44,389 bases of DNA from the NCBI GenBank assembly GCA_964401045.1, contig CAYNXB010000013.1, positions 1 to 44,389 of the forward strand, in the 5' to 3' direction. Below are positions 35,475-43,059 of this stretch, piece after piece. A program made the translations under genes and the position numbers. Each line of letters opens with the position of its first letter. Positions within the stretch are counted from its first letter, which is position 1. The notes beneath the pieces are model-generated. The model made no database searches. It worked only from the letters and a program-made list of their open reading frames with translations, and was not told where the DNA came from. This stretch comes from CAYNXB01 sp964401045 (GTDB taxonomy: Bacteria; Pseudomonadota; Alphaproteobacteria; Sphingomonadales; Sphingomonadaceae).

Positions 35475-35837
35475 ATGGAGTACGGTGTGGACAAGGTTGG
35501 AATTCCCGTCGCTGAGTTCGAGCGCGAGGCCGGCGAGGCCGCCCGTCTTCTCAAGGCCATGGCGAACGAACGCAGGCTGCTCGTGCTGTGTCACCTGGCC
35601 GTGGCAGGCGAAATCTCGGTTGGCGAACTGACGGATCGGGTAGGCCTCAGCCAGTCCGCGCTTTCACAGCATCTCGCCAGGCTACGCGCGGAACGTCTCG
35701 TCGCCACGCGCAAGTCCGCCCAATCCGTCTTCTACCGGGTGTGCGATCCCAAGGCGCAGCAGGTGCTCGCGCTGCTGCATGATCTCTTCTGTCCCGAGCT
35801 TGGGCGGGAGAGCTCTTCCCAATCCCACAGGATATGA
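35475..35837 (+). CDS. ArsR-family sulfide/persulfide-responsive repressor (SqrR/BigR type)
   Basis: The 120-residue winged-helix protein has AMANERRLLVLCHLAV and the recognition helix SQSALSQHLARLR of ArsR regulators. C39 and C106 match the two Cys of SqrR and BigR (C41/C107 and C42/C108), which link through sulfur atoms when reactive sulfur species rise and so release DNA. A third Cys (C90) is present. It heads the operon and its stop overlaps the persulfide dioxygenase start (ATGA). The context (dioxygenase, YeeE pair, DUF442, TauE) fits the BigR regulon. Confidence 0.92.
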   Translation: MEYGVDKVGIPVAEFEREAGEAARLLKAMANERRLLVLCHLAVAGEISVGELTDRVGLSQSALSQHLARLRAERLVATRKSAQSVFYRVCDPKAQQVLALLHDLFCPELGRESSSQSHRI

Positions 35838-36769
35838 CGATGAACACCGATCTCAATCTTTCCCGCGCGAACGACCAGGTGCGAACTGTGCTGCGCGGCG
35901 ACATGCGCGCACCGCACATAAAGGCGTTCTTCGACGAGCCGACCTTCACCGCGACCTACGTCGTGCATGACCCGCTGACGAAGCGCGCAGCGATCATCGA
36001 CAGCGTGCTCGACTTCGACCAGCCCTCAGGCAGGATCGCGTTCGACTCTGCCGACGCGGTGATCGGCCACGTCGAACAGGAGGGCCTGAACGTCGACTGG
36101 CTGCTGGAGACCCATGCGCATGCGGATCACCTGTCTGCCGCGCTGTACCTCCGGGAGAAGCTCGGCGGGCAGCTGGCAATCGGCGCCGAGATCGTCACCG
36201 TGCAGAACGTCTTCGGCAAGATCTTCAACGAAGGCACGGGGTTCGCACGGGATGGTTCGCAGTTCGATGTGCTGCTGAACGATGGCGACACGCTGATGAT
36301 CGGCGAGATTCCACTGATCGCGCTCCATGTCCCCGGCCATACGCCAGCCGACATGGCCTACGTGTTCGGGGACGCGGTGTTCACGGGGGATACCATGTTC
36401 ATGCCTGACTACGGCTCGGCCCGCGCGGACTTTCCAGGCGGAGATGCCCGCCTGCTGTACCGTTCGGTGCGCCGCCTGATGGCGCTGCCCGACCAAACGC
36501 GGGTGTTCCTGTGCCACGACTACAAGGCGCCGAACCGCGAGGAGTACGTCTGGGAAACGACCATGCTCGCGGAACGGGCAGGCAACGTCCACGTGCACCA
36601 AGGCGTGAGCGAGGACGACTTCGTCGCAATGCGCACGGAGCGGGATGCGACCCTGGCGATGCCCAGGCTCATCCTGCCGTCGATCCAGGTCAACATGCGG
36701 GGCGGGCGGATACCCGAGCCAGAGGAGAACGGGGTCAGCTACCTCAAGCTCCCGATCAACCAGTTGTAA
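35834..36769 (+). CDS. Persulfide dioxygenase-like MBL-fold hydrolase (Blh/ETHE1 type)
   Basis: The 311-residue metallo-beta-lactamase-fold protein has the metal motif H94-A-H96-A-D98-H99, then HVPGHTPADMAY, GDTMFMPDYGSARADFPGGDA and LCHDYKAPNREE. These match persulfide dioxygenases, which use one mononuclear Fe(II) to oxidise glutathione persulfide to sulfite. The C-terminal VNMRGGRIPEPEENG is typical of the bacterial Blh branch. It detoxifies sulfide-derived persulfide; TauE may export the sulfite. A second ATG at 35840 is an alternative start. Confidence 0.93.
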   Translation: MTMNTDLNLSRANDQVRTVLRGDMRAPHIKAFFDEPTFTATYVVHDPLTKRAAIIDSVLDFDQPSGRIAFDSADAVIGHVEQEGLNVDWLLETHAHADHLSAALYLREKLGGQLAIGAEIVTVQNVFGKIFNEGTGFARDGSQFDVLLNDGDTLMIGEIPLIALHVPGHTPADMAYVFGDAVFTGDTMFMPDYGSARADFPGGDARLLYRSVRRLMALPDQTRVFLCHDYKAPNREEYVWETTMLAERAGNVHVHQGVSEDDFVAMRTERDATLAMPRLILPSIQVNMRGGRIPEPEENGVSYLKLPINQL

Positions 36770-36781
36770 CGAGGACGATCG

Positions 36782-37210
36782 ATGGAACCCCTATCGCCTC
36801 TGGCCGCCGTCGCGGGCGGCCTGCTGATCGGCGCGGCCGCCGGCGTGTTCCTGCTGCTCACCGGGCGGATTGCCGGCGTGAGCGGGTTGACGGCAACCGC
36901 TACCGGACTCGCGCCAAGCGGCCCCTCACGGTTGACTGCGCTGGCCTTCCTCGCCGGGTTGCCGGCCGGCGCTGCTCTCGTCGCGGCGCTGGTCCGCGAA
37001 CCAGACATTGTGGTCACGCCGTCGGCGCCGCTGCTGATCGTGGCCGGTCTGCTGGTCGGCTTCGGAACGCGGCTCGGCAACGGCTGCACCAGCGGGCACG
37101 GCGTTTGCGGCATTGCTCGGCTGTCGCCGCGCTCGCTCGCCGCCACCGCGGTCTTCATGGCCACTGCGGCGCTCACGGTGTTCGCCGCTCGCCACGTGAT
37201 CGGAGGCTGA
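36782..37210 (+). CDS. YeeE/YedE family half-transporter, first of pair
   Basis: The 142-residue membrane protein has about four helices and the family motif GNGCTSGHGVCG (C102, C109). YeeE/YedE proteins move sulfur compounds such as thiosulfate, and the half-length pairs (PmpA/PmpB type) form one transporter together. It follows the dioxygenase by 12 bases, and the second half starts two bases after its stop. In this operon it may carry a sulfur species; direction and substrate are not shown. Confidence 0.92.
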   Translation: MEPLSPLAAVAGGLLIGAAAGVFLLLTGRIAGVSGLTATATGLAPSGPSRLTALAFLAGLPAGAALVAALVREPDIVVTPSAPLLIVAGLLVGFGTRLGNGCTSGHGVCGIARLSPRSLAATAVFMATAALTVFAARHVIGG

Positions 37211-37211
37211 C

Positions 37212-37649
37212 ATGCGTGTGATACTTAGCGCGCTGTTCGTCGGCATCCTGTTCGGCGCGGGGATGGCTCTGTCCGACATGGTCAACCCCGCGCGGGTGCT
37301 CGGCTTCCTCGACGTCGCCGGCGCCTGGGATCCGACGCTGGCGTTCGTCATGGGCGCGGCGCTGATCCCGTCCGCACTCGCCTATCGCGTGCGCCCGCGG
37401 CTGCACCAGCCGCTCCTGGCGGACCGGTACTCGATCCCGGCGGCCCGCACGCTCGACCGCCCACTCCTGTTCGGCGCTGCGCTGTTCGGCATCGGCTGGG
37501 GGCTGGTCGGCTTCTGCCCCGGTCCGGCACTTGCGGGCCTGGTCCTCGGCGCTTGGCAGCCCTGGCTGTTCGTCGTCGCCATGCTGGCAGGGATGGCTTT
37601 GCACAGCTCGCTCTCGCGAACGAGTCAACCGGCCACACTCGAAGGATAG
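37212..37649 (+). CDS. YeeE/YedE family half-transporter, second of pair
   Basis: The 145-residue membrane protein has about four helices, an N-terminal FGAGMALSDMVNPARVLGFLD and the Cys motif GLVGFCPGPAL (C102), matching the second half of YeeE-type transporters. Together with the preceding gene it would form a unit with Cys along the substrate path. The stop lies 4 bases before the DUF442 gene. Confidence 0.92.
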   Translation: MRVILSALFVGILFGAGMALSDMVNPARVLGFLDVAGAWDPTLAFVMGAALIPSALAYRVRPRLHQPLLADRYSIPAARTLDRPLLFGAALFGIGWGLVGFCPGPALAGLVLGAWQPWLFVVAMLAGMALHSSLSRTSQPATLEG

Positions 37650-37653
37650 AACG

Positions 37654-37989
37654 ATGGAATACACTCACGTTTCTGACGACCTCGCCGTCGGCCCCCAAGT
37701 GACATTGCAGGATCTGCCGGCACTGGCTGCGGCGGGCTTTGCGGGGATCATAAACAACCGTCCGGATCACGAAGGGCCGGACCAGCCGACCTCGCTCGAA
37801 CTCGAACGAGCGGCCAGGAATCAGGGCCTCGCCTATTGGTACATACCGGTAGTTCCCGGCGAGATGAGCGAGGACGACGTGCGCGCGTTCGCCAGTGCCG
37901 TGAGCACGGCTGACGGTCCCGTCCTGGCGTTCTGCCGCACGGGCAACCGCGCCGCCGCTCTGTGGAAGGCAGTGCAAGAGCGTGACTAA
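37654..37989 (+). CDS. DUF442/TIGR01244 family sulfurtransferase-like protein
   Basis: The 111-residue cytoplasmic protein has GIINNRPDHEGPDQP and the loop FC94RTGNR99A, a rhodanese/phosphatase-like P-loop with a reactive Cys. TIGR01244 domains occur fused to, or next to, persulfide dioxygenase in BigR operons, where they are thought to handle persulfide sulfur. Here the domain is a separate gene. ATG 37654 (MEYTHVSDD) follows GAAGGAT. Confidence 0.92.
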   Translation: MEYTHVSDDLAVGPQVTLQDLPALAAAGFAGIINNRPDHEGPDQPTSLELERAARNQGLAYWYIPVVPGEMSEDDVRAFASAVSTADGPVLAFCRTGNRAAALWKAVQERD

Positions 37990-38026
37990 CGCCTGCATCG
38001 CTCGGTATGAGCCATCGAGGCACTAG

Positions 38027-38806
38027 ATGCTCGACACCGTTCAATACCTGCTCGGCGCAGGATCCGGTTTGGTCGTTGGCCTGGTCCTCGGGCTCGTGGG
38101 TGGCGGCGGCTCGATCCTCGCGGTCCCGCTGATGGTGTATCTGGTCGGCGTGCCGAACCCTCACGTCGCGATCGGCACGAGCGCTCTGGCGGTCGCGGTC
38201 AACGCGGTTACGGGTCTCGTCAATCACTTGCGCGAAGGTAACGTGAAGTGGCGTTGCGCGGTCGTTTTCGGTCTTTCCGGCATTGCCGGCGCTTTCGCCG
38301 GTTCGAGCGCGGGCAAAGCCGTCGACGGCGAGAAGCTGCTGTTGCTGTTTGCCATCGTCATGATCTTCGTCGGTGCGCTGATGCTGCGGACACGCGGGCG
38401 CGCAGGTGATCCAGGCGTTGTCCTCGGCCGCGAGAACGGACCCAAGCTGGTGGCCTACGGCCTTGGCACCGGTGTGTTTTCCGGCTTTTTCGGAATCGGC
38501 GGGGGCTTCCTTATCGTGCCCGGGCTCATCGCGGCGACCGGTATGCCGATGATCAACGCCGTCGCCTCGTCGCTGATTGCCGTGTTCGCTTTCGGGCTCA
38601 CCACCGCTGTCAACTATGCCTTCTCCGGGCTGGTCGACTGGCCGCTCGCCGCCGTCTTCATCGGCGGCGGAGTCGCCGGCAGCTTCATCGGCGCGCGGCT
38701 GGCAAAGCGCCTGTCCGCCAAGCAGGGGCGGCTTACCACGGTGTTCGCGGGGTTGATCTTCGTCGTGGCCGCCTACATGGTCTGGCAGAGCCTCGCGGCA
38801 CTCTGA
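38027..38806 (+). CDS. TauE/SafE family sulfite/anion exporter
   Basis: The 259-residue membrane protein has about eight helices in two inverted halves, each with a TauE motif (VLGLVGGGGSILAVPLMVY and FFGIGGGFLIVPGLI). TauE/SafE proteins export sulfite or organosulfonates. As last gene of the operon, 37 bases after the DUF442 gene, it probably removes the sulfite made by the dioxygenase. Confidence 0.92.
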   Translation: MLDTVQYLLGAGSGLVVGLVLGLVGGGGSILAVPLMVYLVGVPNPHVAIGTSALAVAVNAVTGLVNHLREGNVKWRCAVVFGLSGIAGAFAGSSAGKAVDGEKLLLLFAIVMIFVGALMLRTRGRAGDPGVVLGRENGPKLVAYGLGTGVFSGFFGIGGGFLIVPGLIAATGMPMINAVASSLIAVFAFGLTTAVNYAFSGLVDWPLAAVFIGGGVAGSFIGARLAKRLSAKQGRLTTVFAGLIFVVAAYMVWQSLAAL

Positions 38807-38881
38807 GCTGGCCAATGCCTGCATTCGCGAGAACGGGGCGCGTTGGACGACCCCGAGCATTCCGATGCATGCAGTACCCTG

Positions 38882-38957
38882 TGGTGAGCCCTGCTGGGTT
38901 CGAACCAGCGACCTACTGATTAAAAGTCAGTTGCTCTACCGACTGAGCTAAGGGCCC
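38882..38957 (-). tRNA. tRNA-Lys (anticodon TTT)
   Basis: The minus-strand 76-base sequence folds into a normal cloverleaf: acceptor arm GGGCCCT with AGGGCTC (one G-T pair), D-loop AGTCGGTAGAGC, anticodon loop CTTTTAA inside a CTGA/TCAG stem and T-loop GTTCGAACC. The CCA end is encoded. It lies 15 bases after folK on the same strand. Confidence 0.97.
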
Positions 38958-38972
38958 GACCACGTCGGCGCG

Positions 38973-39476
38973 TTAGGGGAGCGCCCGGGGGCGGGTCAAG
39001 CGTGCGCGCAGTTGGCGCAAAGTCAGTCCGCCGACCGGATCGCGCCAATCGGGCGCAAGCGCGGTGGCCGGGTGGAGGACGAAGCCGCGTTCCCGGAAGC
39101 TGACGTGGGGTACGACAAGGCCGGGTGCCCCCCACATTCCACCGCTCCACAAGATCACGTCGAGGTCGAGCACGCGCGCCCTCCACCGCTTGCCCCCCGC
39201 ACGGCGGCCAAAGCGGCGTTCGATGCGCTTGAGCAATGCGAGCAGCGCGTTGGGCTCGAGCGTGGTTTCAACCAGCGCCGCGCTGTTGGCATAACGCCTG
39301 CGGGAGGGGCCAAGCGGAGCCGTGGCGATGGCCGGAGCGGTGTCGATCACCGCCAGGCCTTCGTGTTGGAGCTCCGCCAGGGCCGCGCGCAGCACGTCGC
39401 GCGGGGCGCCGTGCCGCGCGTGCCGCACGTTCGATCCCAGTGCGATCACATAACGGTGGCAGGTTTCCGAAGGCAT
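38973..39476 (-). CDS. folK: FolK, 2-amino-4-hydroxy-6-hydroxymethyldihydropteridine pyrophosphokinase
   Basis: The 167-residue enzyme starts with MPSETCHRYVIALGSN. It has the HPPK core ALGSN, APLGPSRRRYANSAALVET, RRFGRRAGGKRWRARVLDLDVILW with the metal-binding DLD, and VPHVSFRERGFVLHP. It moves pyrophosphate from ATP to the pterin in folate synthesis. The open frame extends upstream through the next gene, but the HPPK N-terminus fits ATG 39476. folP and folB are not in the window. Confidence 0.95.
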   Translation of the reverse strand: MPSETCHRYVIALGSNVRHARHGAPRDVLRAALAELQHEGLAVIDTAPAIATAPLGPSRRRYANSAALVETTLEPNALLALLKRIERRFGRRAGGKRWRARVLDLDVILWSGGMWGAPGLVVPHVSFRERGFVLHPATALAPDWRDPVGGLTLRQLRARLTRPRALP

Positions 39477-39514
39477 CGCCGCGGCATAGCAGCGTCGATG
39501 CGCGTGGGAATGCC

Positions 39515-40153
39515 CTAGCTGCCGCGTTGCCTGCCCAGCGCACGCACCCAGCCGAATGCAAGGATCAGCGTCGGGATCGCCAGCGTGATCATGCCGGTTA
39601 TGGCGTTCAGGCCCGGGACCACGAACCAGTAGAACGCCAGCGCGGCGGCCAACACCACGGCGGCCGCGGGATAAGCCGCGGCCGGAGCGTTGCTGAGCGG
39701 GTTGGAGAACAGGCTGGCGTAGTTGCGGCCGTCTTCCTCGCCTTCGCCATCGGCGAGCTGATCCCCCTCGAGCACTCCGCGATAGGAAGGCAGGTAGGCG
39801 AGCATCAGCAGCCCGTTGAGCGCAACGGTGAGCACTGCGAGCACTGCAATCAGCGAATCGCCTTCGACGAACAACGTGATGTACAGGCCGCACAAGTTGA
39901 CCGGCATCAGCGCTGCAAGCGCGAAGGGCACGGCCCGGTTCGACAGCAGCAAGGCCCCCGCAACGAGATGGATGAACTTGGCCACGGCGAGCAGCCCGCT
40001 CTTGTCGAACACGGTCATCAGCCGCACGGTCATCGGATCGTGCCATGTGGCGACGGGCAGGAACGGCAGCAGGAAGGGCATGAAATACTGGACGGCGGTG
40101 ATCACCATCACCGCGCCGAGCAACACGCGCAGCGCATCGAGCGGGCGGATCAT
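39515..40153 (-). CDS. DoxX-like membrane protein (first)
   Basis: The 212-residue membrane protein has about five helices with LDALRVLLGAVMVITAVQYF, LLAVAKFIHLVAGALLL and AALMPVNLCGLYITLF, which is like the DoxX/DUF4870-type quinol-oxidase-associated group. A polar linker (about 125-150, with EGEEDGRNYAS) precedes two more helices. Its ATG overlaps the stop of the gene before it (40150-40153). Function is unknown. Confidence 0.75.
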   Translation of the reverse strand: MIRPLDALRVLLGAVMVITAVQYFMPFLLPFLPVATWHDPMTVRLMTVFDKSGLLAVAKFIHLVAGALLLSNRAVPFALAALMPVNLCGLYITLFVEGDSLIAVLAVLTVALNGLLMLAYLPSYRGVLEGDQLADGEGEEDGRNYASLFSNPLSNAPAAAYPAAAVVLAAALAFYWFVVPGLNAITGMITLAIPTLILAFGWVRALGRQRGS

Positions 40154-40602
40154 GGCTGCACCTCCATTTCACCCGCGGCCGGTCTCACTTTACCCGAAAG
40201 GTCCAGATGCGGCGAAGTATGCCGGGCAAACATCGCACGGTAGCTCGGCCAATAGGCGAGGCACAACAGCACGTTGCAGCTCAGGACCGACCAGCCGTAG
40301 ATCGCGGAGCCGGTCCACCAGCCCTGCAGCTCGGTATCCCAGTACCAGACGTTGAACGACACCGGCAGGACCATCAGCAGCAGCAGCGGCAGGCGAAAGC
40401 CCAGAAGCACGGAAAGGCCTGCAACCAGCTCCACCGCCTTGATGAAGGTGAACATGCCGCTGTCGAGCAAGGCGGTGAACACCGCGATGCTGATCGGCTG
40501 ATTGCCGTATGGCTGCGGATAGAGACGGATGAAGTGATTGAGCCCCGCGGGGATCATCCACGCGGCGTAGACCAGGCGTACGAACCAAACGGCGTATCGC
40601 AT
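40150..40602 (-). CDS. DoxX-like membrane protein (second)
   Basis: The 150-residue membrane protein has four helices. The N-terminus AVWFVRLVYAAWMIPAGLNHF, then MFTFIKAVELVAGLSVLLGF and VLPVSFNVWYWD resemble the DoxX fold. The start ATG 40602 follows GGGGAGGGG. It heads a minus-strand run of DoxX-like, DoxX-like, folK and tRNA-Lys. The overlap with the next gene shows coupling of the pair. Confidence 0.78.
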   Translation of the reverse strand: MRYAVWFVRLVYAAWMIPAGLNHFIRLYPQPYGNQPISIAVFTALLDSGMFTFIKAVELVAGLSVLLGFRLPLLLLMVLPVSFNVWYWDTELQGWWTGSAIYGWSVLSCNVLLCLAYWPSYRAMFARHTSPHLDLSGKVRPAAGEMEVQP

Positions 40603-40711
40603 CTGTGCCCCTCCCCCGAGGTGGGCCGGCCCGGACAGGCTCCTTGCCCAATGGGACGAGACTACGCCGCAACCCCCAATTGTAAATGGGGCGATTACAA
40701 AGGATGTTCGC

Positions 40712-41266
40712 CTACCAGGCGAAGCCGGCCGCGATCGCGCGTTCTTCGGCTGGCGTGCTCCGGCGCCCGAGCGTCCCGTTTCGATGGGGGAAGCGGCCAA
40801 AGCGGGCAATCATCCGGTAATGGCTGCGCGCGTACGGCCAGCCGAAGCGCGTACCCAATCGGGCGAACACCCGCAGGCTCGCGCGCTGGTCGGCAATCGC
40901 TTCGCTATGCTCGAGCGGCAGAGCGAGGAACTGGCGCTCGGCCTTGCTCATCCGGCGGTCCCATCGCCGCGCCATGGCGCCTTTGGCGATTGCCCGCGCG
41001 AGCGGGTCGGCGGCAAAGGCGGCAGCGGTGCCGCGGCGGATGTTGCGCGGTACCTGGTCGAATAACAGCACGCTTGCGAGCGCGGTGCGCGGATCGGTGA
41101 GGAACTCGCTTGCCGGCCGCCGGGCCAGCATCGCCAGCTCGCGTGCGAATCGCCGCCGAAGCTCCGTGTCGACTGCCGCCGGCGGACGGAACCAGTCGGA
41201 AGGCCGCAGCCGGTGGAACCAGAAGTGGAGAAGCTCGGCCGCCCAGCGGCGCGACTGGGCGGCCAG
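40712..41266 (-). CDS. DUF924 family protein, probable CTG start
   Basis: The 184-residue cytoplasmic protein has the DUF924 signature (ELLHFWFHRL, SDWF, then DPRTALASVLLFDQVPRNIRRGT with AFAADPLARAIAK and LPLEHSE). The family is alpha-helical, TPR-like, with unknown function. The conserved N-terminus has no in-frame ATG, GTG or TTG: the first is ATG 41131, which would drop HFWF, and a stop is met not far upstream. CTG at 41266, 8 bases after AAGGAAGG, is the best candidate start. It lies 4 bases after the stop of the secreted protein gene. Confidence 0.85.
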   Translation of the reverse strand: MAAQSRRWAAELLHFWFHRLRPSDWFRPPAAVDTELRRRFARELAMLARRPASEFLTDPRTALASVLLFDQVPRNIRRGTAAAFAADPLARAIAKGAMARRWDRRMSKAERQFLALPLEHSEAIADQRASLRVFARLGTRFGWPYARSHYRMIARFGRFPHRNGTLGRRSTPAEERAIAAGFAW

Positions 41267-41270
41267 GGCT

Positions 41271-41681
41271 TCAGCCTTCCTTCTCGTAGGGCACGAACTT
41301 GTCGAGGAACACGACGCTCGTCAGGAAGCCGCCGTTCTGGTCGACCATGCGCATCGAATCGTTGACGCAGATCTGGCTCCCCGTCCGCCTGGTAACGAGG
41401 ATGTCGTTCTTGCGCAGGGACTTGGGATCGGTCGGCCGCGCGACGTAGAGCGTGCCGCCCTGTTTATAGACGATCGCGGTTTGGTCGATCACCTGCATGT
41501 CGGACGAATTATACGCCGAGATGCAGTTGACGGGTTTGCCGGCGACACGCCCTTCGAGCAGCTTGGCGAGCTTCGCCTCGCCCTTCTCGGCGGCGGTCTG
41601 TTTGGCGGCGTAGGCGGGAATGGATGCGGCTGCGGAAATGGCGAGGGTGGCAGCGGCGAGGGCAAGGATCTGGTTTTTCAT
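41271..41681 (-). CDS. Secreted protein of unknown function
   Basis: The 136-residue protein has a signal peptide (MKNQILALAAATLAISA..., cleavage near AYA, about 25). The mature part has LLEGRVAGKPVNCIS, VIDQTAIVYKQGG, LYVARP and SQICVND, with two Cys (about 53 and 105) that could form a disulfide. I cannot place it in a named family, though similar short secreted proteins are frequent in sphingomonads. The ribosome site AGAGGAG lies 7 bases before ATG 41681. It is cotranscribed with the DUF924 gene downstream. Confidence 0.85.
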   Translation of the reverse strand: MKNQILALAAATLAISAAASIPAYAAKQTAAEKGEAKLAKLLEGRVAGKPVNCISAYNSSDMQVIDQTAIVYKQGGTLYVARPTDPKSLRKNDILVTRRTGSQICVNDSMRMVDQNGGFLTSVVFLDKFVPYEKEG

Positions 41682-41739
41682 CTTCGATCTCCTCTGGCCG
41701 CGAGGACTATCATTTTCGGGCTGAACCCCGGCTGACCGA

Positions 41740-41988
41740 TCAGGGTGTGGCGCCGGCCGCGATGTCGGGCCGCCGCCCCTGATCGGCGCCTTCCGCAGGC
41801 CCGCCGCGCAGTACGAAGCGGCGGTCGCAATAGCCGCAATCGACGTAGCCGTGCTCGTCGATCTCGAGCCACACGCGTGGGTGGCCGAGCGCCGATGGCG
41901 CGACGCCGGGCGCCGGGCGAATCCCGCCCGAACCGTCACAAGAGACGCGGTGGCTGTCGACGAGGGAGATTTCTGGCGGCGGGATCAT
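41740..41988 (-). CDS. zf-CHCC zinc-finger protein (NDUFS6-like)
   Basis: The 82-residue protein has the zinc ligands C17, H36, C51 and C54 within HRVSCDGSGG, HPRVWLEIDEHGYVDCGYCDRRF. This is the zf-CHCC domain, the family of the 13-kDa complex I subunit NDUFS6 in mitochondria. In alphaproteobacteria the small protein is likewise proposed to serve complex I. A C-terminal tail of low complexity follows. It lies 83 bases from the divergent ABC gene. Confidence 0.92.
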   Translation of the reverse strand: MIPPPEISLVDSHRVSCDGSGGIRPAPGVAPSALGHPRVWLEIDEHGYVDCGYCDRRFVLRGGPAEGADQGRRPDIAAGATP

Positions 41989-42071
41989 GCGCGCGCACTA
42001 TCGCAGGCGTTTTTGCGGCGCAAGCCGCTGGCCCTTTACGGCCAGCGCCCGCTGGCCCAATGGAGCGCGAT

Positions 42072-43016
42072 ATGACCGAAGCCGCCATCTCGATCCGCGA
42101 TGTCGTCAAGCGCTACGCCGGGCGCAAGGGGGAGCCGGGCAAGCTCGCGCTCGACGGCGTGAGCTTCGACGTCCCCGAAGGCGGCATCTTCGGTCTCCTC
42201 GGCCCAAATGGGGCAGGCAAGTCCACGCTGATCAATATCATGGCCGGGCTTGTCACCAAGACGTCCGGCACGATCGAGATCTGGGGCCACGACATCGACC
42301 GCGACCATCGCAACGCCAAGCGGATGATCGGCATCGTGCCGCAGGAGATCGTGTTCGATCCGTTTTTTACACCCTTCGAAGTGCTCGAGAACCAGGGCGG
42401 GCTCTACGGCATCGCCAGGCACTTGCGCCGCTCCGAGGACCTGCTGCGCGCGGTGCACCTGGCTGATAAGCGCGACGCCTATTCGCGTTCGCTCTCGGGC
42501 GGGATGAAACGGCGACTGCTGATCGCGAAGGCGATGGTCCATTCGCCTCCGGTGCTGGTGCTCGACGAGCCGACCGCGGGCGTCGACGTCGAGCTGCGCC
42601 GGCAATTGTGGGAGCTGGTCAGCCGGCTCAATTCCGAAGGGGTGACGGTGGTGCTGACCACGCATTACCTCGAGGAGGCCGAGGAGCTGTGCGATCGCAT
42701 CGCGATCATCAACCACGGCAAGCTGATCGCGAACAAGCCGACCCGCGAACTGGTGGGGATGATGGGCGAGAAAGTGGTCGAGATCACCGTCGACCGCGAC
42801 GTCGACGCGCCGCCCGCGAGCGATATCTTCCTGCGGAGCGAGAAGACCGGTGAGCGTACGATCTGCGTCGCCTATGACAAGGCGAAAGTCACCGCGGGCC
42901 AGGTGCTCGCGCTGGTCCAGCAGCAGGGCTTCGTGATCGAGGACGTGACAACCCGCGAGGCCGATCTGGAGGACGTGTTCGTCCAGCTCACCAGCGCGGA
43001 GCGGGAGGCGGCTTAG
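42072..43016 (+). CDS. ABC transporter ATP-binding protein (ABC-2 exporter type)
   Basis: The 314-residue ATPase has Walker A GPNGAGKST (about 44-52), signature LSGGMKRR (about 144), Walker B VLVLDEPTAG and the H-loop TTHYLEEAEELCDR, then a C-terminal domain of about 75 residues. It looks like the YadG/DrrA group that works with ABC-2 membrane permeases to export substrates. No permease gene is next to it here. ATG 42072 is preceded by GGAG with 6-base spacing; ATG 42060 in frame is an alternative. Confidence 0.92.
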   Translation: MTEAAISIRDVVKRYAGRKGEPGKLALDGVSFDVPEGGIFGLLGPNGAGKSTLINIMAGLVTKTSGTIEIWGHDIDRDHRNAKRMIGIVPQEIVFDPFFTPFEVLENQGGLYGIARHLRRSEDLLRAVHLADKRDAYSRSLSGGMKRRLLIAKAMVHSPPVLVLDEPTAGVDVELRRQLWELVSRLNSEGVTVVLTTHYLEEAEELCDRIAIINHGKLIANKPTRELVGMMGEKVVEITVDRDVDAPPASDIFLRSEKTGERTICVAYDKAKVTAGQVLALVQQQGFVIEDVTTREADLEDVFVQLTSAEREAA

Positions 43017-43059
43017 CGCCGCCCTTGCCCGGTCGCCAGCATGAAGCCATGACCACGGC

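Noticed and set aside
38807..38881. Terminator between tauE and tRNA-Lys
   Set aside because: Only weak short complementary pieces (CTGCAT/ATGCAG) are seen, without a compact stem and T run.
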